From Eriocheir sinensis (lineage: Eukaryota; Arthropoda; Malacostraca; Decapoda; Varunidae), in the NCBI RefSeq assembly GCF_024679095.1, contig NC_066512.1, forward strand, positions 13,919,536-13,983,535: a stretch of DNA of 64,000 bases. Reading direction: 5' to 3'. The position numbers were made by a program, and so were the translations under genes. The notes beneath the pieces were generated by a model that saw only the letters and a program-made list of their open reading frames with translations, searched no databases and was not told the DNA's origin. Each line of letters starts with the position of its first letter. Position 1 is the stretch's first letter. This document shows, piece by piece, positions 29,456-42,386 of the stretch.

Positions 29456-30820
29456 ATAACAAAGACAACCGGCAAAAAAAATAGGATTGAACGACAAATG
29501 TTGGCAAATTTCACTGCGCCGACGACCGTGTGTGAAACTGAAAGAGGAAGAGGAGAAGAGGGTTAGGGAAGGGAGGGAAGGAAAGGAGCACAAGGCAGCC
29601 GGTGGTAAGACAAATAAGAGAAAAGGAAAAATAACAGAGATACGAAGAAAATTTTTTTAGTGTGCCCCCTAAAAAAAAAGAATGAATGATAGAAAAAAGG
29701 AAAATAAAGGAAAGTGAAGATGAGGTAGAGGGCTATGTATATGTGCAGGGAAGAGGGAGATAGGGAGGGAACGGTCAGGGGCGAGGGGAGAGGAATAAGC
29801 ACATTGATTAGAGAAATAGGGATGAGGAGGGAGAATGAGGAGAGAGGAGAGGGGAAGTGAAGGAAAGTAAAGAAGGGAGGGATGATGATGATGAGAGAAA
29901 GGAGGGGAAAAGGTAAGCCTATAATGAAGATGTAAAGACTGGGTGTGAGGGAGGCGTGTGAATAGGTGTGCAGATAGGGTGAGGGACGCGACGAAGGAGG
30001 GTGGGAAGGAGGGAAGATATAGGTGAGGGTGAATGGGTAAGGGCATGGCTCTATGTTAAATATGTGAGGGAAGAGGGTGTGAGAAAAGAGAATTAGAAGG
30101 AAAAGGGGGAGAGGTAGGAAATAAGAGAAGATGAAAAGAAGGTTGTAGGAACGGAGGTATGTGAAAGAAGAGTATGGGAGAGGAGGAGGAGGAAGTAAAG
30201 GAGGAAGGTAAAAATGAGAAAGGAGGACATGGAGGAGGAAGATTAATAGGGGGATAGTAAGAATAAAAAAAGAGCTGCGAGTGAAGGATCGAAAAAAATG
30301 TGACGTAGGAAAGTGACGTAGGAAAGTAGAAAGGAAGAGGAAGAAGGGTGCAAGTGCGAAGGAAGGGAAGGATGGAGAGAGGAGAAAGTATAGGAAGGAA
30401 GTAAGATGTGTTGTGCTTTGGGGGTAGGAAGAGAGGAAAGGCATATTTGTAGAGGTAAAATGAGAGGGGACAAAACCACAATGTTGAGGGGAGAGTGAGG
30501 CAAGGGGGGAGGAAGAGAACGGTGAGGGGAGTGAAGGGGAAAGGAGAGGGAAGGGGGAGAAGGAGAGGCTCACGGCCATTTCCCAATAATTTACATTCTT
30601 TTCTGGAGGGGGGAAAGAGGGGAGAAAGAGGTGAGGTAGGAGTCTAGGGAAGAATAGGAGAGGAATGTAAGGAGAAGGACGACAGGGAGAATAAGAAAGG
30701 GAAAGAGAATGGGAGAGGGGTGAAAATATTACAAATGAAAAAAAAGGTAAGGCAAAATGGGAAAAAATGAATGAGAAAGTGAGAAGAGAGGAGGAAAGAA
30801 AGAGGAGAGTGAGAGAGGAC
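28840..30820. repeat. Second long purine-rich tract, with (GT)n inside
   Basis: About 2 kb of plus-strand purine bias, interrupted by a short mixed region and (GT)n at 29,412-29,454. Minus-strand open frames of up to 446 residues are L/F/S/P-rich products of the skew and have no domain. No gene is supported. Confidence 0.85.
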
Positions 30821-30823
30821 TGA

Positions 30824-31455
30824 GGCCTCTTTCGCACGAACGATTTTTGCCGGCAGCCGAATGGCACCTGGACATCCACGGTCAAGTGCGGTGTCTGCCG
30901 CATCCGCTTCGGTATCTCCTTCAGTCATATTTGTTAGTGCAACACTGTCTGTCAATGATGAAGGACATAAAAAAAAGAGAGTAGTGTATGTTTATTTGAT
31001 GAACAAGGTCATAAACAAAGAAGAAGCATAGCAAATTCTCGAGTCACCCCTTGAATAGCAGTCGCCTCCTCCAGGGCGCATTCTACACTCTATGAGTCTA
31101 TATGAAGACCTGAAGGATGACGATGCAAAGTTTTTCAACTATTTTCGAATGAGCTACCCTTCCTATGAAGAACTTGTGGCTAAAGTGGGAGACTCTAATG
31201 AATCACAAGACAACTCTCCCTCGCCGCGAGCGGGAAACACCAAATGTGTGAAGGCGCCCATAGCAACACATGATCACCGAAACCGTTGTGCGGCATTTCT
31301 GCCGCCGCGGTCTTGCTGGCAGTACGGCAGGCTGCGGCTGCCGGTACGGCAAGACTGCCGCTCCGGCCTCGTGTGAATACACCTATAGGAGTCAATGTAA
31401 TGCTAAACCGTGCGGCGTGTGGCGGACCGGAAAAATCGTTTTTGTGAAAGGGGCC
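30824..31455 (+). mobile_element. PIF/Harbinger remnant with TIRs and TGA target duplication
   Basis: The left terminus GGCCTCTTTCGCACGAACG and the right terminus (reverse complement GGCCCCTTTCACAAAAACG) both continue into CGATTTTTGCCGG/CGATTTTT-CCGG, about 29 bp in all. TGA flanks both ends (30,821-30,823 and 31,456-31,458), the 3 bp duplication expected of PIF/Harbinger. Inside lies a HARBI1 N-terminal fragment. The DDE domain is deleted, so this is a non-autonomous derivative. Confidence 0.85.
31092..31194 (+). pseudogene. HARBI1-like transposase N-terminal fragment
   Basis: ATG at 31,092 opens MSLYEDLKDDDAKFFNYFRM and then SYPSYEELVAKVGD. This matches the L..EL..DD.KF.NYFRMS...F..L...V block at the start of HARBI1 proteins. 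Beyond 31,194 the frame leaves the family. It lies inside the Harbinger element and shows its origin. The fragment at 155-306 covers a different, slightly more upstream part. Confidence 0.75.
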
Positions 31456-31458
31456 TGA

Positions 31459-31935
31459 AGCGGTTGAAAACGACGAAGAGAAGGACTGGTTGGTCGAATA
31501 ACTGACATACCTTCCTTCAGGTAATTCTTTTCCCTTCCCTGTCATTGACCGACCTCCAGCTCACCTTTTTTCCTACTTGGCAGGCGTCGAGGCGTAGGAT
31601 TTACACGAGAGGTGGGAGTAAGGAGCAGAGACCGGGGGGTGAGGGGGAGCAGGAGCTGGAGTAGGATTGACAACTGGAGGGGAAAGGATGGAAAGGCGAG
31701 GAATATAGAGGAAATAAAACGGGACTAAGAAAATGGAAAGAAAAGAAAGACTGAGGAGAGTTTGAAAAAAGTTCAAAGAAGTGACCGATCGAAATAAAAT
31801 GGTCGAATTAAACTGACAAACACAGACATAAAATGTTAATAAGGTTAAGGAGAGAGAGGCGGAAAGGGGAGGAGTAAAGACGAAAAAAAGAGAAGGGGGA
31901 AAAGGGAGGGTAAGAGGCTCACTGATCACTTGTTG

Positions 31936-32003
<68 letters not shown>

Positions 32004-32498
32004 ATATTTATCACAACACACACACACACACAGTAACAAGGAATCAGAGACAGCCACGACCCATCACACGTCACCAACCAACTCGGACGAAAGTAAAACC
32101 AAGACGCTGGAGGAAGATAAAACACTTAACCTCCAGACATGTCGTCCTTGTCGTTACTAGGCGACGCGCGAGTCACACGAATTGATCAGAAGTGAACGAG
32201 AAGAAACAAAGGGACGAAGAAAATGACAATATATTATAATTTAAACCTCTTCACTAAACAAACAATCCCCCCACGCACCCTACACATACAAACGATACAT
32301 CCTCCGACATTCACCAGCACGCAAATACACATCAGGCACGGAACGTAATGACACAAACAGGCTCCAAACACTCAACACACCTTTATTAGTCCTTCACTGA
32401 TAGTGAACAGTGAATGGTGACAAAGATGACGGGCGGATAATTACACGAAACAAAACAAATAACTCACAATCTATACATTATTTATGGTAGTAAATGAC

Positions 32499-32563
<65 letters not shown>

Positions 32564-32636
32564 ATCAAATAACTACAATACGCAACCTCTACATAATTAT
32601 CAAACTCGTAACCAAAGCTCTCTGCGTGTACCTACT
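31459..32636. other. No gene; (TC)n, (CA)n and (GA)n tracts
   Basis: Purine-rich sequence is followed by (TC)n at 31,938-31,999, (CA)n near 32,021-32,033 and (GA)n at 32,501-32,560. No coding pattern is seen. Confidence 0.6.
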
Positions 32637-33831
32637 ATGCAGATATCTCTAAACTAATCGTTGGATGTATGATATTTCCATCCGTTCGTAATTTTTGGTT
32701 AACATACCATATTGCTATATGTGTTATGTGAGGAGTTTACTGAGTGATATTACGCCTAATCCAGTCATCATATCAAAGGTGTTACACAGAATCGGACGAG
32801 TGTCTAACCCTCCACCACCACCACCACCCTGAAGAACCCCAGACCACTCCTTCTCTACCCCAGTATCATGACCCTCTTCCCCTCCTCACACCATCAGCCT
32901 TCCACCTGTGATTTTTTTCCCCTATTGTAATTACATACGTATAGGTATAATAGTTACATACGTCAGTATGTACATACATATCATACATTAATAATATTAT
33001 CTAATACAATTGCTGGTATATGTGGACATGAAAACCAGACTGGGTCAAACGACCGTTAAAGCAATAGCTAATTCCGCTGTTAATCTCTCTCTCTCTCTCT
33101 CTGACTTTTACGCATTATACACATATGTATAGATTAAGAAAAATATATGGTTTATAATTTTTTGATAACATGAATATACAACAAACAAGTCAACAAAATA
33201 ATATTATATATAAACTGGACCACTTTTTATGATCAATAGGCAGACAGTACGCAATAAGAGTATCAACTTTTCCTAACAGTAGAAGGTCCAAGTCACAGGT
33301 AATTCCAGCACATCATGTTCACGTGGTTGACCATAACGACTGCAAACATGGCTCTCCTATATACTACACGTAAACGTGCTGTTGTACAGTAATTATCAAC
33401 GTGAACCACTTCTTGCCTTCATGAAATTGTACCATACTCTTAGGAAATAATCATATCTATACATACACACTTACAGAACATTATAATGTATAAATACAGT
33501 AGTGGGAGAAGTAGGGAGGGGCACAGGAGTGAGGGAGGCGAGAAGCAAGGAAGAGGAGAGGAGGGATAAAGAGGCGGGGGGGGGGGACTTCCGAGACGGG
33601 GGAGACGTAGTAGTGGTTAGGAATGGTTTGGGTGGGTGTGTGGGGGGGGGGCACACTTTCATTCGAATGCGTGAACATGACTCGTCGGCTTTGTGTTATT
33701 TTTCACGAGTAAACTCCTCACATAACATATATAGCAATGTGGTATGTTAACCAAAAATTACGAACGGATGTTCAAGGTAGTGTGTTGAAATATCATACTC
33801 ATCCAACGATTCGTTTAGGAGATATCTGCAA
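32637..33831. repeat. Inverted repeat, about 100 bp arms, 960 bp apart
   Basis: The arm at 32,637-32,740 is the reverse complement of 33,700-33,831. Shared blocks are AGTAAACTCCTCACATAACA, GGTATGTTAACCAAAAATTA, CGAACGGATG and ATCCAACGATT. The right arm has about 17 extra bases after GGATG. The enclosed region (32,741-33,699) holds no gene. The right arm overlaps the LINE C-terminal remnant that follows, so the left arm may be an inverted copy of that LINE's edge. Confidence 0.8.
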
Positions 33832-34020
33832 AAAACACCGTTTGTCCACCGCTGAAATGCATAGTAGCCACAAATTAACCCTGTTCAGACACTCCCTACT
33901 GTATTTAGGACCCAAAACATGGAATGATGCTCCATGACAAATCAAGGATTCAGCGAGCCATCGATTGTTCAAAGACAAATTAAAGAAACATGTGTTATTC
34001 TTATTCTAGGTTATTTGGTG
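33770..34020 (+). pseudogene. LINE C-terminal remnant with (ATT)n tail
   Basis: The plus strand encodes HSSHKLTLFRHSLLYLGPKT followed by WNDAP and, after a stop, a FKDKLKKHVLF block. The YxGPKxWN...FK..LK..LL pattern is the usual C-terminal tail of CR1/L2/Rex-type LINE proteins. A short AT-rich 3' UTR leads into the long (ATT)n field. Confidence 0.6.
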
Positions 34021-34066
34021 TATACAACTCTATGCATTTAACTTATCACATATATTATCACTGAAA

Positions 34067-34690
<624 letters not shown>

Positions 34691-35769
34691 CATTATCACT
34701 AATATTATAATTTTCCGATGTATTCTACTTTTCTCATAACTTTAACTACCCTACAATAGAGGTTTCTTTTTTTTCTTTCTTCTGCATTGTAATTGCCACC
34801 TATTCTGTTATATTATGCAGCCTTTTCTGGCAACTTGTTTGTTCGATACAAGTTTATTTTTTCGTTTTCGTCTTCCACTTTCTTCTGCCCAAAAGGCGTC
34901 GCTTAAAAGGTCTGTTTGTCAATTAAGAACCTTGTTTTTAAGTGTATATACGCATGTGACAAACATAATAAACTGTTTAAAGTGTTTAAAGTGAACAGCA
35001 AGTGATCAGTGAGTGAGAATGAAGATGACGGGAGATAATGACCCAGCGCAAAAATGCAATTTATGTCTTAACCGTGGAGGTAAATGACACGTAGACAAGC
35101 TTCAAACATTCACCACACCTTCACCTATTCCCCTATTGACCCGAGTGTGGTGATCGGCGAGTGATGGCAAGGAGGATTGGCGATCATAATAAGAGATAAA
35201 GACTCGTGATTTTCACAGCGACTGCGGGAATAAAATAACTCAGGAAAGAGACTCAGACACTTACCAACCTTCACCTCTCCTCGTGGCGGCCCGGGGACGG
35301 TGAGCGGCGAGGGATGACGCGGGTAACAAAGGATGAACATCACGACACAAGACACAGCAACACACGTGGAGCAAACACCGACGCCCTCCCGATCCTTCCT
35401 GTGCCCCCCTCTGCCTCCTCCCCTCCTTATCCCCACCACCCGGACGCGCCGCCCAGCCTCCACCTGATTGGTCTAGAGCGGTTCAGGCGGTGGTCACCGA
35501 TCCGCTGAGCGAGTCGAACAAACCCTGAATAATCTTAGTCACGTAAGGTTGAGTACCGACGAAACAAAGCTCACGTCTTCTTACCTGTACTTACTAACAA
35601 TGTTGTTACATATGGGTGCGGTGCGTCATGATTGACTTGGTGGATAGCGTTGCTATTCTGCATCACCCCGAGGGACAAGGCTTCAAAGTTTCTGTACGCA
35701 GCTTGACTCTCCTCGGTGTTGCCTTCTAGTGGTGCTCAATAAGTATTGAATGAATCTGTGTGTATGTGA

Positions 35770-35815
<46 letters not shown>

Positions 35816-35872
35816 CAATTTATATTTCCACGTTATAGTATTTCACTAGTAAATTGAAACAACTTCGTTTTC
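34691..35872. other. No gene recognised; (GT)n at 35,774-35,814
   Basis: AT-rich to mixed sequence. 35,280-35,520 is GC-richer with several CpGs, which could be a promoter-like patch, but no exon or core promoter is clear. Confidence 0.45.
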
Positions 35873-36030
35873 TTTTTTTTTTTTTTTACAACAAAGGAGG
35901 CAGCTCAAGGGCACACAAAAAAAGAAAACAATAATAAAAAAAAGCCCGCTACTCGCTGCTCCTAAAAAAGAAACAAAAGAGGTGGCCGAAAGCAAGGTCA
36001 AATACGAGAGGAGAGATGTCCTGATACCCT
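35873..36030 (-). pseudogene. Group-A LINE 3' UTR fragment
   Basis: It carries the same 3' block as 6,340-6,480: ACAACAAAGGAGGCAGCTCA, AGCCCGCTACTCGCTGCTCC and GAGATGTCCTGATACCCT. Only the non-coding 3' end is present. Confidence 0.75.
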
Positions 36031-36293
36031 GATATATAAAGTGCTTATAAAGTGAAGTCATACCAAGTCTGAAACACTGAGCGATAGCACGAGGAGGAGG
36101 AGGAAGAGGAGGAGGAGGAGGAGGAGGAGGAGGAGGAGATGTGTTTAACAAAATGAAAGAATAACACTACATGAAAGTGAAAATAATTCATAATAATTTT
36201 GTTGATAACTTTCAACTTTACATCAAGGAATATATCAGTGAATACAGCTGAGAGTTACTTAAGTCTGCAGGCATCAACGTCTGAAAAGAACGC

Positions 36294-36295
<2 letters not shown>

Positions 36296-36356
<61 letters not shown>

Positions 36357-36780
36357 TCCTTCTCCTCCTCCTTCTTCTCCCCTTCTTCTCCTCCTTCCCG
36401 TACTCCAACTCCTCCTGCTTCTCCTACTCCTACTCATACTCGTACTCCTTCTCCTTCTGCTTCTCCTTAAAAATTTTCTTTTCATCTTCCTTTTCCCTCT
36501 CCCTCTTTCCCTCCCTCCTTCTCCTTCTCCTTCTCCTTTTCTTTCTCCTTCTCCTTCTCCCTCTCCCTCTCCCTCTCCTTCACCCTCTCCCTCTCTGCTT
36601 CTCCATATTTCAGCAATGTAGGATATAATTTGATTACAACCATCGGACGAACTCCTCCTACTCCTCCACCTCCTCACTTCTTACTCTTCTTTCTTCCCCT
36701 CCTCTTCCTCTTCCTCTTCGTCCTATCTTTTCCATCCTCCCTCTTCTCCTACTCCTCCTCCTCCTCCTCCACCTTCTCCT
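36296..36780. repeat. (CT)n and CTCCTT-type pyrimidine tract
   Basis: (CT)n at 36,296-36,350 grades into irregular CTCCTT/CTCCCT repeats. It ends directly at the 5' end of the next LINE. Confidence 0.9.
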
Positions 36781-37843
36781 AGATATTATATCCAATATTA
36801 TAACCAATGTAGACACGGTCTTCATTGAAATTAAAAATAAATCTCGTAAAATAGTAATTGGACTTATCTACAGACCGTCAAGGCAGACTCTTGATATCGA
36901 CCACGCATTAAGTGAATTATTATTAGAAACAAGTAGCAGTTGCGAGGCAGTAATTGTTGGGGACTTTAACTTGCCAGTGAAAAGATGGGGTGAACCGTTG
37001 AACTGTCATACAAGGCTCGACCTGTACACAAATTTGCTAGAAAGTGATTTACATCAACACGTTCAAGAACCGACTCAGGAAAATAATATACTTGACCTTA
37101 TCTTTTCAACGACAGCTGATCTAGTTAACGTAGTAAATGTTGGTCCAATTTTTAGTTCTAGCGATCACCGAACAATCACATTCAGCATCAATATGAAAGA
37201 AAGTAAAGTAACTCCTAGTAAAGAAAAGGTGCCTGATTATCAGAGAGCGAATTTCGTAAGACTCCGATCAATTCTAAATAATTCTGACTGGACTGAAATC
37301 TCGGCGGAAACAGATATTGATAAATCTTGGGGGGCCTTCACCACAATATTGAACAATGCCATAAGCATATGCGTACCCTATTGTAACAGGCGTTCAGCTT
37401 TTAAGAAGAAACCCAAATGGTGGAATTACGAGATTCAAAATAGCCTATCTCTTAAAAAAAACGCGTATACAGTAGATACATATCAACTCAGAGTGAGGCT
37501 GACAAACTAGAGTTGGACAGAATTCGCCGCGAAACCAAGAAATTAATAAAACGAAGCAAGAAAAATCTTGAAGAATATATAGCGGAAACGAGTAAATCTA
37601 ATCCTAAATTTTTTTTAGCTATGTAAATAATAAAAAGTCACTCACCTGTGGTATTGGACCGCTTGCTAATGATAATGGTAACCACACGAACGATGAAAAT
37701 GAAATGGCTATAATCCTAAATAACTTTATGGCATCCGTATTTACCGACGAAGACTGTTTATCACCTCGACCGCCGGAGGTTGGAAAGACCGAAAAGATGT
37801 TAAGTGGCGTGCTCATCGTAGAAACTGACATTTTACGCACAAT
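36781..37843 (+). pseudogene. CR1-like LINE endonuclease and linker (first part)
   Basis: The plus strand encodes an APE-type endonuclease 3' half (GLIYRPSRQTLD, AVIVGDFNLPVKRWG, DLIFSTTADLVN, FSSSDHRTITF) and the linker (VPDYQRANFVRL, KKKPKWWNYEIQ, NNFMASVFTDED, VETDILRTI). Breaks lie near 37,510 and 37,620. The GDFNL and SDHR catalytic blocks are intact. It starts 5' truncated at the pyrimidine tract and is interrupted at 37,843 by a DNA transposon. Its continuation starts at 38,667 in the same frame. Confidence 0.88.
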
Positions 37844-38666
37844 AGGCGCACCTAACAATACCATAGCCGATCCAGGTTTCAGGACGTTTCCTAAGTAAAA
37901 GAAGGTAATGTTATACTTGTATTTCGTAAAGAATCCTTATAGCCAAAAACTAACTAAAATTATGAGTATTCATTTTCTTGAACACAACATTCAATAAACA
38001 ACAGAACAATAATATGAAAATACGTATAGCCACCGTTGCCAGATTGTCGTACTCAGAGCATAGTATTTAACGGTTTCTGACGCCTAACTATTGCCAAGAA
38101 ACATCAGGATCTTACTCTTATAACGATAACTATGAATTAGTTTCGTTTTTGGAGCCCAGAAGACAGTTTTGGGGCAGGAAGTCGGGAAATATAAGCGGCT
38201 GAGTATGACAGTCTGGCAATAATCTGTGGCCTAGGCAGCAGCAGCCTGCCATATTGCGGATATCAGATACCTAAAATAGCATACTTTTACTGAGCAAAGC
38301 AGGTGATGTCACTTGTTGTGACTTCGTGAGCTTTCATATTTATCTATTTGTGTATATTTCATGGTGGCAAAACTTAAATTACTAGTTTCATTTCTACTAG
38401 TGACACGAATTTGTTACTGTTTATCACAATAGAATTTCACTCTAGTAGGTGAATCAAACTCCACAGATATATTACCAGTGTGTGTATGAATGAATACAAA
38501 GATAAGCACATACTTTGATTTAACTCTAGGAAGTCTCGTGGATCATTAATAAATAAAAACAAAATATCCGTGTAAGCTACTCTTTAGCCCATTACCTTTA
38601 ATGGCGCCCAAAAAACAGTCCCTCCGCCAAGTTTGTACCCCACATTTGGTGATGTCAGGTGCGCCT
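37844..38666. mobile_element. Non-autonomous DNA transposon in the LINE, AT target duplication
   Basis: The 823 bp insert begins AGGCGCACCT and ends AGGTGCGCCT; the inverted match continues imperfectly for about 20 bp. AT flanks both ends (37,842-37,843 and 38,667-38,668). Excision of the insert plus one AT joins the LINE frame on both sides, which fixes the boundaries. A 2 bp AT duplication is reported for ISL2EU-type transposons; that superfamily assignment is an inference. A smaller inverted pair lies inside (near 38,036 and 38,205). No transposase is encoded. Confidence 0.75.
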
Positions 38667-40480
38667 ATTGAGAAGATTAAAGTAAGCAAAGCTCCTGGTC
38701 CAGACAAAATTACCCCTAGGGTCTTAAAAGAATTCAAACATCAAATTTATAAACTGCTCTCCATCATATTCAATAAATCTTTAACAGCTGGAAAAGTTCC
38801 GTCGGATTGGAAACTAGCAAATGTCACACCAATTTTCAAAAAGCGGGACAAGTCTCATCCAGGAAACTATCGACCAATTAGCCTGACATCGATTGTTTGT
38901 AAGTTAATGGAGACTATCATTCGCGACAATATGGTGAAATTCTTCGAAGAAAATAATATAATAAATAATTCGCAATATGGCTTCCGTAGTAAACGTTCGT
39001 GTTTAACTAACTTACTTTATTTTTTTTCATTATATTTTTGAGGTGTTCGATGAAAGCAGATCAGTAGATATCATATATCTGGATTTTCAAAAGGCATTTG
39101 ATAAGGTCTCCCACCAACGATTGCTCAGCAAACTATTGGCACACGGTATCTCGGGTAACATTCACAATTGGCTTGTGGACTGGCTCTCTGAGCGGAAACA
39201 GAGAGTAGTTCTAAACGGTGTTACATCTAGCTGGCTCGATGCCAGAAGCGGCGTACCTCAAGGATCAGTGCTTGGTCCCGTGCTCTTCTTAATTTATGTT
39301 AATGATATCGATGATGGGCTCACTTGCAGAGTATCAAAATTTGCTGATGACACAAAAATTGCTAGTAAAGTAACTGTGACACTCGACGAAGAAGCTTTAC
39401 AATCAGATCTAGATCGACTTGCACGTTGGGCCAATCAATGGCAAATGAAATTTAACGTTGACAAATGTAAAGTGTTGCACATCGGAAAAAATAACAATCG
39501 CGTTCGGTACGTAATGAATGGCCAACAACTTTCTGCAGTAAGTAAAGAAAAGTATCTTGGAATCAATTTATCAAGCGATTTAAAGCCCGGTCAGCATTGT
39601 TCAGAGGTAGTTAGAACTACAAACAAATTGGTTGGCTTCATCGGACGAGTCTTTAATAGTAAATCGGAAAAAGTAATATTAAAACTGTATAATTCGTTGG
39701 TTCGACCCCATCTAGAGTACTGTGTACAGTTTTGGTCTCCCTATTACAGAAAAGACATAGAAAAGTTTGAACAGGTTCAAAGAAGAGTAACAAAGATGAC
39801 TCCTAGGTTGAGAAATTTATCATATGAACAAAGGCTTAAAGAAGTAAATTTATTCAGCCTATCAAAACGAAGAATGCGAGGCGATCTAATAGAAGTGTTT
39901 AAAATGTTTAAGCGATTCAGTGATATTAATGCGGAAGATTACTTTACAATTGATCGATCAAATAGAACAAGAAGAAATCACAATTTGAAGATAAGTGGCA
40001 AAAGATTCTCGTCGCACGAAGCTAAACACTTCTTCTTCAATCGAGTTGTTAGTGTTTGGAACTCTCTACCCTGTGATGTCGTTGATAGTACAATAGTTAC
40101 GGCCTTTAAGAATAGATTAGACAAGTATTTTGAATCCAACCAGCAACTAAGATATTACTCATTGTCGTAATAACGTTAAGTTCTTTCGAATACTGGTGTC
40201 CTTGTCCACTTTTATCGCCCGGTTAGTGGTAGCAGTAATGGTAGTTCTTTCCTCTTTCCTACATGATTTCCATGCAGTTTTTTCCATGCTGCATGGTTCT
40301 TTTTCCTTTCCTGCTAGCTTTGGCTGGTGGGATGGGGGGTGGGGAGGAGCCTTCGCCTTTGCTGTCCTTCATCTTCCACCTTTGATTAGAAAGTTATTGT
40401 AGCTTGTCACAAACAGCCTCGTAAGGACCAGCAGGTCTGCTGTTGTTTGTTCTTCCTTTGTGTTTCTTTGTGTTCCTCCT
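38667..40480 (+). pseudogene. CR1-like LINE reverse transcriptase (second part)
   Basis: It continues from 37,843: EKIKVSKAPGPDKITPRVLK, WKLANVTPIFKKRDKSHPGN, YRPISLTSIVCKLMETI, YGFRSKRSCLTNLL, a frame change in a T-rich stretch near 39,030, [89 protein letters not shown] and a full C-terminus ending LRYYSLS at 40,170. The 375-residue second frame is intact and has FADD. The 3' UTR (40,171-40,480) matches the UTR of the next copy. This is the least decayed RT in the window. Confidence 0.92.
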
Positions 40481-40516
40481 AACTCGCTAACGTAACTCTT
40501 ATCTTAAAAAAAAGCG

Positions 40517-42270
40517 ATAAGTCGCAGCCAGGTAATTATCGACCGATCCGTCTAACGTGAATCGTGTGCAAAATTTTGGAAACGCTCATTTGCGGAAAAA
40601 TGGTAAAGTTTTTTTTTTTTAAAGATAACAGACTAATTAAGGATTCGCAACATGGTTTTCGAAACAAGCTTTCCTGTTTGACTAACCTCCTCGATTTCTT
40701 CAACTACATCTTTAACGTATACGATGCAAGTCAATCAGTAGACATTGTATATTTAGACTTTCAGAAAGCATTTGACAAAGTCCCTCACAACCGCCGACTT
40801 AGTAAATTGCAAGCTCACTGTATAACTGGTAATATTCATAAGTGGCTTAAAGACTGGATTACCGACCGTAAACAGAGAGTTGTTATGAATGATATATCAT
40901 CTGACTGGCGAGATGTCAAAAGCGGTGATCCACAGGGGTCGGTGTTGGGACCTGTTCTGTTTTTGGTGTACGTAAATGACATTGACGAGGGGTTATCGTG
41001 TAAAATATCGAAATTTGCAGGCGACACAAAAATAGCCAGCAGAGTCACTACGACAGTGGATAAAGAACACTTCCAAGCTGATCTCGAACGTTTAAGTAGT
41101 TGGGCACGAACATGGCAAATGAGTTTCAATTTTGAAAAGTGCAAGGTTGTGCATATCAGAATCAACAACGATCGTATTCATTATCAAATTAATGGAGTGC
41201 AACTTTCTGAAGCCAGCAAATAAAAAAGATCTTGGAGTAATAATTTCGAACGATCTTAAACCGAGTCAACATTGCACAGAAGTAGTAAAAACTGCCAACA
41301 AACTGATCGGATTTATTGGTCGTACATTTGAATCACAAAAAGTAATAATGATACTGTAAAATTCGTTAGTTCTCCCACATCTTGAGTATTGCGTTCAGTT
41401 TTGGTGTCCCTATTACAGAAAAGATATAGATAAACTCGAGAGGGTGCAGCGTCGAGCTAATAAAATGATCCCTAGACTGCGAAACAAACCGTACGAAAAC
41501 AGACTTAAAGAACTGAACTTATTCAGCTTATCAAAGCGCAGGCTAAGAGGTGACCTTATCGAAGTATTTAAAATTTTCAAGGGATTCGATAACGCTAATG
41601 CGTAACAAGAAACAAGGGATACAAAATAACGAGGAAGCGTTTCAACTCAAATGAATCAAAACACTTCTTCAACCGCGGTCATCAATGTACGGAGTGGTTT
41701 GCCTCAAAACGTCGTCGAAAGCGAAACCGTTTGTACGTCCAAAGACCGACTAGACAAATATTTAGAAGCTAACCCGAACATCCGCTATTTTGCTCCGGTC
41801 TAACAGAAAGTAGTGTTAGCTTAGTTGTCGTGTATGATCTTCCTTCTATCCATATAAAATTCCATTGTAGTTTTTCTATACTACATGGTATTCTTCATTT
41901 TCATGCCAGCCTCGGCTGGAGGGACTGGTGGGAGGGGAGGAGCCTTCACCTTTGCTGTCCTGTGTGTTTTCCTCCTTTGTACTCCCCTTCCTCCTCCTCC
42001 TTCTCCTCCTTCTTCTTCTTCTCCTCTTCCTCCTTCTCCTCTTCCTCCTTCTCCTCTTCCTCCTTCTCCTCTTCCTCCTTCTCCTCTTCCTCCTTCTCCT
42101 TCTTCTTCTTCTCCTTCTCCTCCTCCTCCTCCTCCTCCTCCTCCTCCTTTCTTCTGCTCTGCGGGCACCAAGTGACTGTCGAGCAGATTAAATCACCAGA
42201 GCGGGCAAGCTCGTAATGAGCCAATTGGCTGTCTTTTGCCTGCATTTCCATGTTTTCATGTTTACATGTT
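40517..42270 (+). pseudogene. CR1-like LINE, second consecutive copy
   Basis: The plus strand encodes [84 protein letters not shown] (FADD changed to FAGD), [37 protein letters not shown] and [20 protein letters not shown], with stops and shifts near 41,223, 41,359 and 41,605. It is related to the preceding copy but clearly older. The 3' UTR runs to the CATGTTTACATGTTTCC terminus at 42,254-42,270, with pyrimidine triplet repeats inserted in it. Confidence 0.88.
41993..42150. repeat. (TCC/TTC)n triplet tract within LINE 3' UTR
   Basis: A higher-order pattern of CTCCTTCTCCTCTTC repeated about seven times (roughly 15 bp period), then pure (TCC)n. G/E/K-rich or S/F/P/L-rich frames here are artefacts. 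Confidence 0.93.
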
Positions 42271-42338
42271 TCCTCCTCCTCCTCCTCCTCCTCCTCCTCC
42301 TCCTCCTCAGTACTACTACTACTGCTACTGCTACTACA

Positions 42339-42386
<48 letters not shown>

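Noticed and set aside
29563..30903. 446-residue minus-strand open frame
   Set aside because: The composition (S, F, L, P) follows from the purine-rich strand. It lacks conserved blocks, and similar frames exist in neighbouring phases.
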